From contig JAEUMK010000104.1 of assembly GCA_016792565.1 (NCBI GenBank), forward strand, positions 54,001 through 118,000: DNA of 64,000 nt, given 5' to 3'. The notes under the pieces are model-generated. The model had not been told where the DNA came from. It saw only the letters and a program-made list of their open reading frames with translations, and did not search any database. The stretch's first letter is position 1; each line of letters begins with the position of its first letter. Both the position numbers and the translations under genes were made by a program. This DNA is from Alphaproteobacteria bacterium. GTDB lineage: Bacteria > Pseudomonadota > Alphaproteobacteria > Micropepsales > Micropepsaceae. Below are positions 27,787 to 36,092 of this stretch, in pieces.

Positions 27787-28809
27787 TCAGTAAACGAGTT
27801 CGTCCTCGCCCTTGTTGCCGGCGAGCATGATCTCGCCGCGCGCCGCGAGGTCCTTGGCGACGTTGACCATCGCCATCTGCGCGTCATCGACGTCGCGCAG
27901 CCGCACCGGACCCATGCCGTCCATGTCCTCCTTCAGGATCTTTCCGGCACGTTCCGACATGTTGGAGAAGAAGACGTCGCGCACGGCGTCGGACGAGCCC
28001 TTGAGGGCGAGGCCCAGCTTGTCCTTCTCGATGGCGCGCAAAAGCGTCTGGATGGATCCGGGATCAAGCTTGCCGAGATCCTCGAAGGTGAACATCAGCG
28101 CCTTGATGCGCTCGGCGCTGTCGCGGCTGCGTTCCTCGAGCGCGGTGATGAAGCGGCTTTCGGTCTGGCGGTCGAAATTGTTGAAGATCTCGGCCATCAT
28201 CTCGTGGCTGTCGCGCTTCTGCGTGCGTGCGAGATTCGACATGAACTCGGTGCGCAGCGTCTGCTCGACCTTCTCCAGAATGTCCTTCTGCACCGACTCC
28301 ATCCGCAGCATACGCTGGACGACTTCGAGCGCGAAATCCTCGGGGAGCGCGCCCAGCACGCGGGCGGCGTGTTCGGACTTGATGCGCGAGAGGACGACGG
28401 CGACGGTCTGCGGGTATTCGTTCTTCAGGTAGTTGGCGAGAACGGACTCGTTCACGTTGCCGAGCTTGTCCCACATGGTCCGGCCGGCGGGACCGCGGAT
28501 TTCCTCCATGACGGAGTTGACGCGATCGCCCGGCAGGAAGCGGTTCAGCAGACGCTCGGTCGACTCGAACGTGCCGAGCAGCGTGCCGGTGGTCGACATC
28601 TGGGAGACGAACTCGACCAGCAGCTTCTCCACGACGCTGGCGGAGATGGTGCCGAGGTTCGCCATGATCTGCGACACCTCCTTCACCTCTTCGTCGTCGA
28701 ACATGCGCCAGACGCCCTGGCCATGCTCCTCGCCGAGCGACAGCAGGATGATCGCGGCCTTTTCGGGCCCCGTCAGGCTGCGGACATCTTCTCTGGCGGC
28801 TTTTACCAT
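27787..28809 (-). CDS. fliG: Flagellar motor switch protein FliG
   Basis: The 340-residue protein has the three FliG domains: N-terminal FliF-binding ([19 protein letters not shown]), middle ([24 protein letters not shown]) and C-terminal torque domain with the charged helix around [20 protein letters not shown]. It transmits torque from the stator to the C-ring. It is 7 bases after the fliF stop. Confidence 0.97.
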   Translation of the reverse strand: MVKAAREDVRSLTGPEKAAIILLSLGEEHGQGVWRMFDDEEVKEVSQIMANLGTISASVVEKLLVEFVSQMSTTGTLLGTFESTERLLNRFLPGDRVNSVMEEIRGPAGRTMWDKLGNVNESVLANYLKNEYPQTVAVVLSRIKSEHAARVLGALPEDFALEVVQRMLRMESVQKDILEKVEQTLRTEFMSNLARTQKRDSHEMMAEIFNNFDRQTESRFITALEERSRDSAERIKALMFTFEDLGKLDPGSIQTLLRAIEKDKLGLALKGSSDAVRDVFFSNMSERAGKILKEDMDGMGPVRLRDVDDAQMAMVNVAKDLAARGEIMLAGNKGEDELVY

Positions 28810-28816
28810 GGCGTCC

Positions 28817-30523
28817 TCAGGCCGACTCGTGGAGCCACTGGCGCATGATCGAGACCGCCTCTTCCGGGTGGCGCTGAACGATCTCGCCGACCTTCTTCAC
28901 CGAAGAGGCGCTCACCTGGCCGTCGACCTGCGCGATGTCGATCATCTTCTCGATGTCGTTGCCGCGCGGGCCCGCGATAGCGGCCATACCGCCGCCGGGG
29001 CTGGGCAGGGCCGGAACCGGCGCGCCATCCGGGCCGGTCACCATGGCGACCCCGGCGGGTCCGGCGAGCTGCGGCATGCCGCCGGCGATCGAGATCGGCG
29101 CCAGCAGCCGCGACATCAGCGGGCGGAACACCAGGAAGATCGCCAGCAGGGCGATCAGGGCCATGACGCCCAGCTCGATGAGCTTCATGATATCGGACTT
29201 GCCGAGACCGAGGAACGGCTCCTCCTCCGGGGTCAGGGTCTGCGCTTCCTCCTGCGCGAACTGGACGTTGACGACCTGGAGCGTATCGCCGCGCTTTTCG
29301 TCGAAGCCGACGGCCGAGCGCACCAGCGCCTCGATCTTCTGCATGTCCTCGGGCGAGCGCGGCTGATAGGTGCGCGCGCCTTCGGCCGACGTCGTCCAGA
29401 CGCCGTCGACGGCGACCGCCACCGAGAGGCGCTTCACGGTGCCGCCTTCCTGGGTCTCGGTCTCCTTGGTGCTGCCGATCTCGAAATTGGTGGTTTCGTC
29501 GGTTTGGACGTTGGTCTCGCGCGAGGCGTCGGTGCCGCCGCCGGTTGCCCCGCCGGGGTCCTGCTCGCCGGGCAGATTGTTGCCGACGCTGACCGCGTCG
29601 GCGCCCTCGGTGTTGGTGGCGTCGGCGTTGGAGCTGCGAGTCTGGGTGGAGCGGACGACCTGGCCGTCCGGGTCGAACGTGGTCGTCTCGCGGATGCGGC
29701 GGTTGAAGTCGAGGTCGGCCGACACCTCGACGCGGGCGCTGCCGGCGCCGACCGTCGCGGCGACGATGCTCTCGACCTGGCGGCGGATCCGTTCCTCATA
29801 GGCGGCCTTGCGGGCATCGAGCGCCGATTGCGTGGCGGCGACCGAGCTGTCGCCCTGGCCGCCGGCCAGCAGTTCGCCCTTCTCGTCGACCACGCTGACA
29901 CGCTGGGGCGTCAGGCCCTCGACGGCACTGGCGACGAGGTTCTGGATCGCCTGGACCTGTTCGGGCGCGATGCGGCCGCCGCGGGACCGGATGACGATCG
30001 AGGCTGTCGGCTGGGCGGCGCCGTCGGTGAAGAGCTTGCGTTCGGGAATGACGAGGTGGACGCGGGCCTGTTCGATCCGATCGATCGAGCGGATGGTGCG
30101 CGCCAATTCGCCTTCGAGGGCGCGCAGGCGGTTGACGTTCTGCTGGAACGACGTGACGCCCAGCGCGTCCTGATCGTCGAAGATCTCGTAGCCGACGCCG
30201 CCGCCGGCCGGCAGACCATCGCCGGCAAGAGTCATGCGCAGCTTCAGCGCCTGATCCTGAGGCACCAGGATCGTCGAACCGTCGCCCTTGAGTTCGTAGG
30301 GAATGGCGGCGGCCTCGAGCCGCTCGACCACCGCTGCGCTGTCACGCGGGTCGAGGCCGGTGAACAGCAGGCCCATCGGCGTCTTGGTTGCCTGGGTCGC
30401 CAGCCAGAACAAAAGGCCGGCCGCCGCCAGCGTCACGCCGGCGATGGCCGCCAAGCGCCAGCCCATCAAGGATCGTACGATTTCCGGCACGCCGAACTGT
30501 CCCCGCCTTCGGACGGGCGGCAT
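28817..30523 (-). CDS. fliF: Flagellar MS-ring protein FliF
   Basis: The 568-residue protein has two membrane helices (about residues 21-43 and 430-450) flanking a large periplasmic ring-building region with [20 protein letters not shown] and [21 protein letters not shown]. The cytoplasmic C-terminus carries the FliG-binding tail. The ATG at 30523 is preferred over a TTG nine codons upstream. fliF heads the leftward operon fliF-G-H-N-flbD-flhA-flhF-flhG. No complete CtrA box or sigma-54 site was found in the 187 bases upstream, although TTAA half-sites lie at 30578 and 30607. Confidence 0.95.
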   Translation of the reverse strand: MPPVRRRGQFGVPEIVRSLMGWRLAAIAGVTLAAAGLLFWLATQATKTPMGLLFTGLDPRDSAAVVERLEAAAIPYELKGDGSTILVPQDQALKLRMTLAGDGLPAGGGVGYEIFDDQDALGVTSFQQNVNRLRALEGELARTIRSIDRIEQARVHLVIPERKLFTDGAAQPTASIVIRSRGGRIAPEQVQAIQNLVASAVEGLTPQRVSVVDEKGELLAGGQGDSSVAATQSALDARKAAYEERIRRQVESIVAATVGAGSARVEVSADLDFNRRIRETTTFDPDGQVVRSTQTRSSNADATNTEGADAVSVGNNLPGEQDPGGATGGGTDASRETNVQTDETTNFEIGSTKETETQEGGTVKRLSVAVAVDGVWTTSAEGARTYQPRSPEDMQKIEALVRSAVGFDEKRGDTLQVVNVQFAQEEAQTLTPEEEPFLGLGKSDIMKLIELGVMALIALLAIFLVFRPLMSRLLAPISIAGGMPQLAGPAGVAMVTGPDGAPVPALPSPGGGMAAIAGPRGNDIEKMIDIAQVDGQVSASSVKKVGEIVQRHPEEAVSIMRQWLHESA

Positions 30524-30659
30524 CGACCCCGCCGCCCCCTCGCTAGGCAAGATTTGCCGGGGGACGTAAACGACGGCTTAACGCCGGAGCGATTTCAGGC
30601 CGATTGTTAAGAATTCGTCCCGAAAGCCCCAGGACGCCGGGATCGGTCCGCCGGACATG

Positions 30660-30685
30660 AAAACGCCGGGCATGAAGCCCGGCGC
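30660..30685 (-). terminator. Rho-independent terminator after sciP
   Basis: CGCCGGGC and GCCCGGCG form an 8-bp stem around a 5-base loop, followed on the sciP strand by five T residues. It begins 25 bases past the sciP stop and separates sciP from the fliF operon. Confidence 0.8.
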
Positions 30686-30710
30686 GCAGCCTGTAGAGAA
30701 GACCTGAGCT

Positions 30711-30977
30711 TCAGGCCCGGTATTGCTGGATCCGGGTCGTGCGCAGGCCGGCGAGGCCATGGCGGTCGATCGCCTTCTGCCAGGCAAGGAACTCCTCGAC
30801 GGTGAGGGTATAGCGGTTGCAGGCCTCGTCGAGGCTGAGCAGGCCGCCGCGGACGGCCGCCACCACTTCCGCCTTGCGACGGATGACCCAGCGCTTGGTG
30901 TCGGGCGCAGGCAGGTCCGCCACAGTCAACGGCGCCCCGTCCGGTCCGATCACATAGGTGATGCGTGCATCGCTCAT
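30711..30977 (-). CDS. sciP: CtrA inhibitor SciP (DUF1153)
   Basis: The 88-residue protein matches the DUF1153/SciP family: GPDGAPLTVADLPAPDTKRW followed by a helix-turn-helix, VIRRKAEVVAAVRGGLLSLD and ACNRYTLTVEEFLAW. In Caulobacter SciP binds CtrA-activated promoters and blocks their activation. The ATG at 30977 gives the usual family length; an upstream in-frame GTG or ATG would add 16 residues. A perfect CtrA box lies 62 bases upstream, as expected for a CtrA-activated gene that then represses the CtrA regulon. Confidence 0.95.
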   Translation of the reverse strand: MSDARITYVIGPDGAPLTVADLPAPDTKRWVIRRKAEVVAAVRGGLLSLDEACNRYTLTVEEFLAWQKAIDRHGLAGLRTTRIQQYRA

Positions 30978-31038
30978 CGCTACCCCATCCGCGCCCTGAA
31001 ATCGCGCTCTTGTGGGGCAGACCATACGCCGGGTCGAT

Positions 31039-31053
31039 TTAAGCCGGGTTTAA
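31039..31053 (-). promoter_or_regulatory. CtrA binding site upstream of sciP
   Basis: TTAA-GCCGGGT-TTAA is an exact CtrA consensus and lies 62 bases upstream of the sciP ATG. It is the only such site between sciP and the flgE terminator, so sciP is the clear target. Confidence 0.8.
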
Positions 31054-31097
31054 GGTGACGGGTAAAAACGCGACCAATTTCAAGCATTTAAAGGGCG

Positions 31098-31136
31098 AAA
31101 AAAGTGGCGCGCCGTTCCGAAATGAAACGGCGCGCC
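31098..31136 (-). terminator. Rho-independent terminator after flgE
   Basis: A perfect 11-bp GC-rich stem (GGCGCGCCGTT / AACGGCGCGCC) with a 9-base loop is followed on the flgE strand by AC and six T residues. It lies 22 bases after the flgE stop and closes the fliK-flgD-flgE operon. Confidence 0.92.
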
Positions 31137-31158
31137 TGCGGTCGTTAAAAATACGGGG

Positions 31159-32460
31159 CTATCTCTTAATGCTCAGCATCTCCTGGAGCATGGCGTCCGC
31201 GGTGGAGATGATGCGGGTCGCCGCCGAGTAGGCGCGCTGGGTGGTGATCATGTCCGTGAACTCCTTGGCGAGGTCGACGGTCGAGGCTTCCAGCGTCGAT
31301 GCGGAGATCTGGCCGGCGCCGCCGATATTGGGCTCGCTGAGCGTCACCGGGCCGGACTGCTCGCTGACGCGGTAGACGTTCGAGTTGAGCGCCGTCAGGC
31401 CGTCCGGGTTGGTGAAGGTCGCCAGCGGCACCTTGTAGACCTGGCGCTGGATGCCGTTGTCGAAGACGGCGGTCACGTAGCCGTCCTTGTCGATTGTCAC
31501 GCCGGCGAGGCGGCCGAAGACCGCGCCGTCGACGCTGGGCGAGCCGACGCTCGAGGGCGTTTCGAACTGCGTCACGCCGCCGGTCTGGCCGGGCGTGCCG
31601 AAATTGAGGTCGAAGGTCTGCGGCGCGAGGCCCGAGACGGCCGCCCAGGGCACGGTCACGGCGACCGGCGCCGCGGGGGTCAGCAGCGTGCCGTTGGTGT
31701 CGAACGTCATCGTGCCGGTGGCGACCGGGTTATTCGCCGCACCGCCGATATTGGCCGGGTCGCCGTCATAGATCGCTTCGTACGCCCAGGTGTTCGGGCC
31801 CGTCTTGGCGAAGGCGAGGCGGATCGGCTGGACGCCGCCCTGGCTGTCGTAGATCTCGATCGTGCGCTGGAACGTCGCCGTCTCGGCGCCCGTGGCGATG
31901 TCGCCCGCGGTATAGCCTGCGATGACGTCGCTGCTCGCCTGGAGGTTGGCCTGAATCGAGACGCGCGAGGTCGCCTCGGCGGTGCCGGTGAGCTGACCGA
32001 GGCTGATGGGCGAGAGCGATGAGGTGTTGACGGGAATGTCGCCATTCGCGTCGAGACGCCACGCCATCAGGTAGAAGCCCTGCACGTTTCGCAGATTGCC
32101 TTCCTCGTCCGGCGTGAACGAGCCCGCCCGGGTGTAGAGCAGGCCGCCATTGCCGGTGCTGGCCTCGGGTTCCTTGCTGACGACGAAGAAGCCCTGTCCG
32201 CTGATCGCCAGGTCGGTGCTGGAGTCGGTATTCTGGGTCAGGCCTTGCGTGGTCACGCGCTGCTGGGTCGTCGTCCTCACGCCGCCGGTCGAGAACTCGC
32301 CGGCCGGCGTGTCGCGGGCCAGAAGGGTCTCGAACTGTGCGACCGAGGCCTTGTAGCCGACGGTATTCACGTTCGCGATGTTGTTGGACGAGATGCCCAG
32401 GGCGCGGCTGTTGGCCGCCAGGCTGGACACGCCCGTGAAGAGAGCACCGTAAAGACTCAT
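31159..32460 (-). CDS. flgE: Flagellar hook protein FlgE
   Basis: The 433-residue protein has the rod/hook N-terminus (SLYGALFTGVSSLAANSRAL, SNNIANVNTVGYKAS), central hook domains with LAISGQGFFVV, and the C-terminal helix STVDLAKEFTDMITTQRAYS. It is exported to form the hook. Size is in the usual range. It is the last gene of the fliK-flgD-flgE unit, after a 96-base gap, and is followed by a strong terminator. Confidence 0.97.
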   Translation of the reverse strand: MSLYGALFTGVSSLAANSRALGISSNNIANVNTVGYKASVAQFETLLARDTPAGEFSTGGVRTTTQQRVTTQGLTQNTDSSTDLAISGQGFFVVSKEPEASTGNGGLLYTRAGSFTPDEEGNLRNVQGFYLMAWRLDANGDIPVNTSSLSPISLGQLTGTAEATSRVSIQANLQASSDVIAGYTAGDIATGAETATFQRTIEIYDSQGGVQPIRLAFAKTGPNTWAYEAIYDGDPANIGGAANNPVATGTMTFDTNGTLLTPAAPVAVTVPWAAVSGLAPQTFDLNFGTPGQTGGVTQFETPSSVGSPSVDGAVFGRLAGVTIDKDGYVTAVFDNGIQRQVYKVPLATFTNPDGLTALNSNVYRVSEQSGPVTLSEPNIGGAGQISASTLEASTVDLAKEFTDMITTQRAYSAATRIISTADAMLQEMLSIKR

Positions 32461-32556
32461 GTTCGTTTCCCCGTTTGCAGACCGCCGCGCTTCGCGCCGG
32501 CACTCCGCTCCGATTCAAAATCGCGCGACCTTTTTGGCGGCGCGCCTTAAGGACGA

Positions 32557-33237
32557 TCAGCCAGCCGTGTCGCCGTCTCCGGCAACCACTGTCTCGCTGA
32601 CCGATGTGATGTCCGACAGCGCGATGCGCACCCCGTTGACGTTGAGGACGACGCTGCCGTTTACGGTCTCGACCCCGGAAACGCGCCCGGTCAGCCGGAC
32701 GGGCGAGGTCAACTCTGCGCCGGTCGAATCCGCAGCGGTCACCGTAAGCGAGTAGATTCCCGGCGGCGCGGTGCCGCCTCCCGATGTGGAGCCGTCCCAC
32801 ACAACGGTGTTGTCGCCGGCTGTCGTGGGTCCGGTGCCGGTGAAGACGGTCTTGCCGTCCGCATCCTTCACCGTCAGCGCCACGCTGGCGGCGGCGCGCG
32901 GCAGGTTGTAGGTCCAGCTCGCTTCGCCGTCGGCCAGCGCCGCTTCGTCATTGGCGGCGGTCACGGTCCGGCCGAGATAGGACACGGCCGTACCCAGCCC
33001 GCTGCTCTGCTGCAGGCCGATCAGCGTCTCAAGGTTCTTGTTCGTGTAGATGCCCTGCTCGACGGACGAGTACTGCACGAGCTGGCGAGTGAACTCGCTG
33101 GTGTCCATGGGCTCCAGCGGATCCTGGTTCTGCAGCTGCGCTGTGAGCAGCTTGAGGAACGTGTCGAAGTTGCCCGCCAGCGACTTGCTGGCGATGCCTG
33201 ACTGCGAGGCCGTGTTGGTTATGCCGCTGACGTCCAT
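32557..33237 (-). CDS. flgD: Flagellar hook-capping protein FlgD
   Basis: The 226-residue protein has the conserved N-terminal FLKLLTAQLQNQDPLEPMD and FTRQLVQYSSVEQG, then the FlgD Ig and Tudor-like domains (DGSTSGGGTAPPGIYSLTV). It forms the scaffold at the tip of the growing hook. The ATG at 33237 follows AGGAACGA and lies 19 bases after the fliK stop. Confidence 0.95.
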   Translation of the reverse strand: MDVSGITNTASQSGIASKSLAGNFDTFLKLLTAQLQNQDPLEPMDTSEFTRQLVQYSSVEQGIYTNKNLETLIGLQQSSGLGTAVSYLGRTVTAANDEAALADGEASWTYNLPRAAASVALTVKDADGKTVFTGTGPTTAGDNTVVWDGSTSGGGTAPPGIYSLTVTAADSTGAELTSPVRLTGRVSGVETVNGSVVLNVNGVRIALSDITSVSETVVAGDGDTAG

Positions 33238-33256
33238 GTCCGTCGTTCCTGCCGCT

Positions 33257-35737
33257 TCAAGCCGATATGTCGAGAATGCCGCTGCGCCACCTGACGGGCG
33301 CGGCGGCGACGATGTCTTCCGAGGCGGCGGCGTCGCGCCGCGCGGCGCTGTCGCCATAGGCGAGCTCGCGGCGGTCCGCGTCGCCCTGGCCAGGACCGCG
33401 TTCGTTCAGCGTGAAGGTGATCGCGTCGTCGCCGAGCTCGACGCCGGCCTCGCGCAGCGCCGATTCGAGGGCACCGCTCTCGCGCTTGAGCAGGTCGAAG
33501 GAGTCGCGGTTTTCGGCCGACAGCACGGCCTTCAGCCGGCCGTCCTTGCCGGTCTCGAGCTTGACGTTGACCTCGCCCAGATCGGCTGGGTCGAGGCGGA
33601 TTTCGATCGAGCGCGCGCCGTCCCTGGCCTGGACGCGCAGCACCATCATGGGGGCCGCCGCCGCGGCGTGCGCGGTGGCTTCCCGCGCCAGCGGAATGCG
33701 GAACTCGGCCGTCTGTCCATCCGGCCCTGGCGCTCCGCCGGAAGCCGGCGCCGGCCCGGCGGCGGCGAGTGTGATCGCTGCCGGGACGGGTGCGGCGTCC
33801 TGCGCCTTGGGCGAGCCTGCGCCCACGGCGGCGCTCGCCCGGGCGGCGGCTTCGGCAACCGCGAACGGCGAGGCGGTCCTGGGCGAAGCGCTCTCGGACT
33901 CTGTTCTTGGCAACGCTTCCGCCGCCTCGCGCCGGGCAGCGGCTAGCGACAGGCCTGGCGCGCGACGCGCGTCCGGCCTGGCTGTCCGGGACTCGGCCGC
34001 GGTTACCTCTGGTGGGGCGACAGCGGCGGCCGCGGTCAGAGCCGCCGGGGCGGTTGCAGAGGTCAGAACAGCCGACAGCGACGGCGTCACTGCGGCCGGA
34101 CGACCATCGCTGGCGGGAGAGGCCGTCACGATTTCGCCGGCCGCAGGTGGCGCAACGCGCACTGCAGCGTCGAACGCGGCATTGTCTGCGATCCTTGCGG
34201 CCAGCCGACCGGGATCGGTCCCGGCGGCGGGCTGCGAAGGCTCGCGGCGCACCGGCGCGTCGTCCGGCGGAGCCTCGGCTCCGGGCGCGCTACGGACACT
34301 TTCAGCGCGCGCCGGTCCTTCGGCCGCGACCGGCGTGCCGCGCATCTCAACCTCGCCGCTGGTCTTCGCTGCCGACCAACCCGTCCCGGCTGCAAGCTTG
34401 TCGATGGGCGCATCGGGTTCAGCCGCTGCGGGGGCAGCTTCCGCGCGGGTCAGGCCGCCAGCCGGGCCGACAGCCGGCTCAGGCAGGATCGTACCAGAAG
34501 TGGCAGCCAGCGCGACGGAACCGCGCTCGGCGATTCCCAAGGCGCGCCCCGGGGCAGGCGCCGGCGCGCCGGTCTCTACCGCCGGGCGCCATTCCGCGCT
34601 CAACGTGTCGGGCGGCGCAGGCCGGGAGGCGCCCGTCACGATGGGCGGCTCAGCGTCGCCGGCGGAAGGTCCTCTGGCGTCGCTGATGGCGGGAGGTTCG
34701 GGCACACGAACCGCTGCCGCGCCGGGTCTGGCGGGGCTTCCGGGCGTCTCGTCGCTGCGGCGCGGCGCCGTTGCGGCCGCCAGCGGCCGCGGATCACGGG
34801 CGGGTGGCGGCGCCGCATCCGGCGAGAACGCTGCGGCGATGATTGCTGCGCCGTAGGGCTCGATCGCCGGGGCGCCTGTCGGCGCCGACGGGACGAGCGG
34901 CCCCGACATGTCGGGTACGATTGCGGGACCGGGACCGTCCGGCGCGCCGGGCATCGCGACTATGTCGGCGGCCGTCATGCGGCCCGGCGACGCCGGATCG
35001 AGCGCGGAGCGCTTCTCGGGAGCGGCAATCACGCCGGCTCCCTCGTTGCCGGTCAAGGCGTTCCGGACGATCGCCGCATCGGTGGGTGCTCCGCTGGCCG
35101 GGAGCAGCAATTCTTCATCCGCGATCGCCGGTCGCGGTATCGTTGCGGTTTCCGATGGCGCAAGCGTTCGCGGAAGGTCAGCAAAGCGAGCGTCGACCGG
35201 CGTGGCCGTCCGCGGTGGTGCCGGAATCGGGGTCGGGATCTCGCCGGGCAGGGCAAGGGCGCGCGGGCCGCCGTGGCGCTCGCCATCGGCGCCGTCTCCG
35301 CCGCCCGGCGCTTCGGCGCGGACCGCCATCGCAGGCGGCGAGTCCTTCGCGGGCGGGGGCGCGGCGCGATCCCGTTTCATGGCAGGAGGACGATCGCTGC
35401 CTGCTTCCTCCGCCGGCTCATCTTCAGGCGTCAACTCGATCGTGCCTGAGTCCTTTGCCGCGATCCCGACGATCCTGTCCTCAATGGGTCCCGGCGCCGG
35501 TACGCCGGGCGCGCGCCCGGCACGAGTGGTGGGATCGGCCGTTTCGGCGATCGGCTTTTCCGGGCGCGCCGTGCCGCCCGCTGCCGCAGCAGAGCCGACC
35601 TTCGCTTTGGCGACGGCCTCCGGCTGCGCCGAAAGGATGGATAGGAACGCAGACGCTCCCACGCCCTTGCCGCCGCGCGCGGCGGCGGCGGGCGTGGAGA
35701 GGGCTGGTCTGTTCAGCGCGGCGGCGCCGGTTTCCAT
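33257..35737 (-). CDS. fliK: Flagellar hook-length control protein FliK, very long
   Basis: The product has 826 residues, much longer than most FliK proteins (about 400-600). The first 730 residues are low-complexity, rich in alanine, proline, glycine, glutamate and arginine, and are probably the extended molecular-ruler region. The C-terminal 90 residues hold the conserved FliK domain, with IEIRLDPADLGEVNVKLE and RDSFDLLKRESGALESAL. The ATG at 35737 lies 26 bases after the start predicted from a sigma-54 promoter at 35775-35789. FliK is exported and switches export specificity when the hook is complete. Confidence 0.9.
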   Translation of the reverse strand: METGAAALNRPALSTPAAAARGGKGVGASAFLSILSAQPEAVAKAKVGSAAAAGGTARPEKPIAETADPTTRAGRAPGVPAPGPIEDRIVGIAAKDSGTIELTPEDEPAEEAGSDRPPAMKRDRAAPPPAKDSPPAMAVRAEAPGGGDGADGERHGGPRALALPGEIPTPIPAPPRTATPVDARFADLPRTLAPSETATIPRPAIADEELLLPASGAPTDAAIVRNALTGNEGAGVIAAPEKRSALDPASPGRMTAADIVAMPGAPDGPGPAIVPDMSGPLVPSAPTGAPAIEPYGAAIIAAAFSPDAAPPPARDPRPLAAATAPRRSDETPGSPARPGAAAVRVPEPPAISDARGPSAGDAEPPIVTGASRPAPPDTLSAEWRPAVETGAPAPAPGRALGIAERGSVALAATSGTILPEPAVGPAGGLTRAEAAPAAAEPDAPIDKLAAGTGWSAAKTSGEVEMRGTPVAAEGPARAESVRSAPGAEAPPDDAPVRREPSQPAAGTDPGRLAARIADNAAFDAAVRVAPPAAGEIVTASPASDGRPAAVTPSLSAVLTSATAPAALTAAAAVAPPEVTAAESRTARPDARRAPGLSLAAARREAAEALPRTESESASPRTASPFAVAEAAARASAAVGAGSPKAQDAAPVPAAITLAAAGPAPASGGAPGPDGQTAEFRIPLAREATAHAAAAAPMMVLRVQARDGARSIEIRLDPADLGEVNVKLETGKDGRLKAVLSAENRDSFDLLKRESGALESALREAGVELGDDAITFTLNERGPGQGDADRRELAYGDSAARRDAAASEDIVAAAPVRWRSGILDISA

Positions 35738-35774
35738 CTGCGAGGTCCACAAAACATTCGGCCGAGGGCGACAA

Positions 35775-35789
35775 GCAAGCGCGAGGCCA
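35775..35789 (-). promoter_or_regulatory. Predicted sigma-54 promoter of fliK-flgD-flgE
   Basis: Read on the minus strand, TGGCCT-N5-TTGC has the sigma-54 elements with GG and GC exactly 10 bases apart. It differs from TGGCAC-N5-TTGC at two of the less strict bases. The predicted transcription start is near 35763, 26 bases before the fliK ATG. FlbD is the likely activator. Confidence 0.65.
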
Positions 35790-35910
35790 TGATGGAAATG
35801 GCGGAAATCGGCGCTGGTCGGCGCACCCAGTGACCGCAGTTGCTGCGCAGGGCGAGGCAGGAACTGCAGCATTGGCGCTTTCTGCCGGGGCGGAAAAGCG
35901 CGCGGCGAGG

Positions 35911-35926
35911 TGGCGCGCGCGTTGCA
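35911..35926 (+). promoter_or_regulatory. Predicted sigma-54 promoter of flgK-flgL
   Basis: TGGCGC-N5-TTGCA has GG and GC exactly 10 bases apart and differs from the consensus at one base. Transcription would start near 35937, about 155 bases before flgK. The 355-bp gap between fliK and flgK (35738-36092) contains no gene and holds this site and the divergent fliK promoter. Confidence 0.65.
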
Positions 35927-36092
35927 TTTCATCCGGCATGGATTCCCGGGGACCAATGCGGCCTCAGAGGCCCGATGCGGATTTCCGCCGCCTGCAATGG
36001 TTTGCCGGCGTTAGCCGTTCCGTGCGGGGCGGCAAGATCTGCCCGCCGGCGGCAGAAGATTCCGCCTTCGCCGCGCGCGGAGGCGCGTTGCC

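Noticed and set aside
30551..30580. Possible sigma-54 promoter before fliF
   Set aside because: GG and GC elements are 8 bases apart instead of 10, which sigma-54 does not tolerate.
31098..31136. Regulatory palindrome for sciP
   Set aside because: The stem is followed by a T-run on the flgE strand right after its stop, so a terminator explains it.
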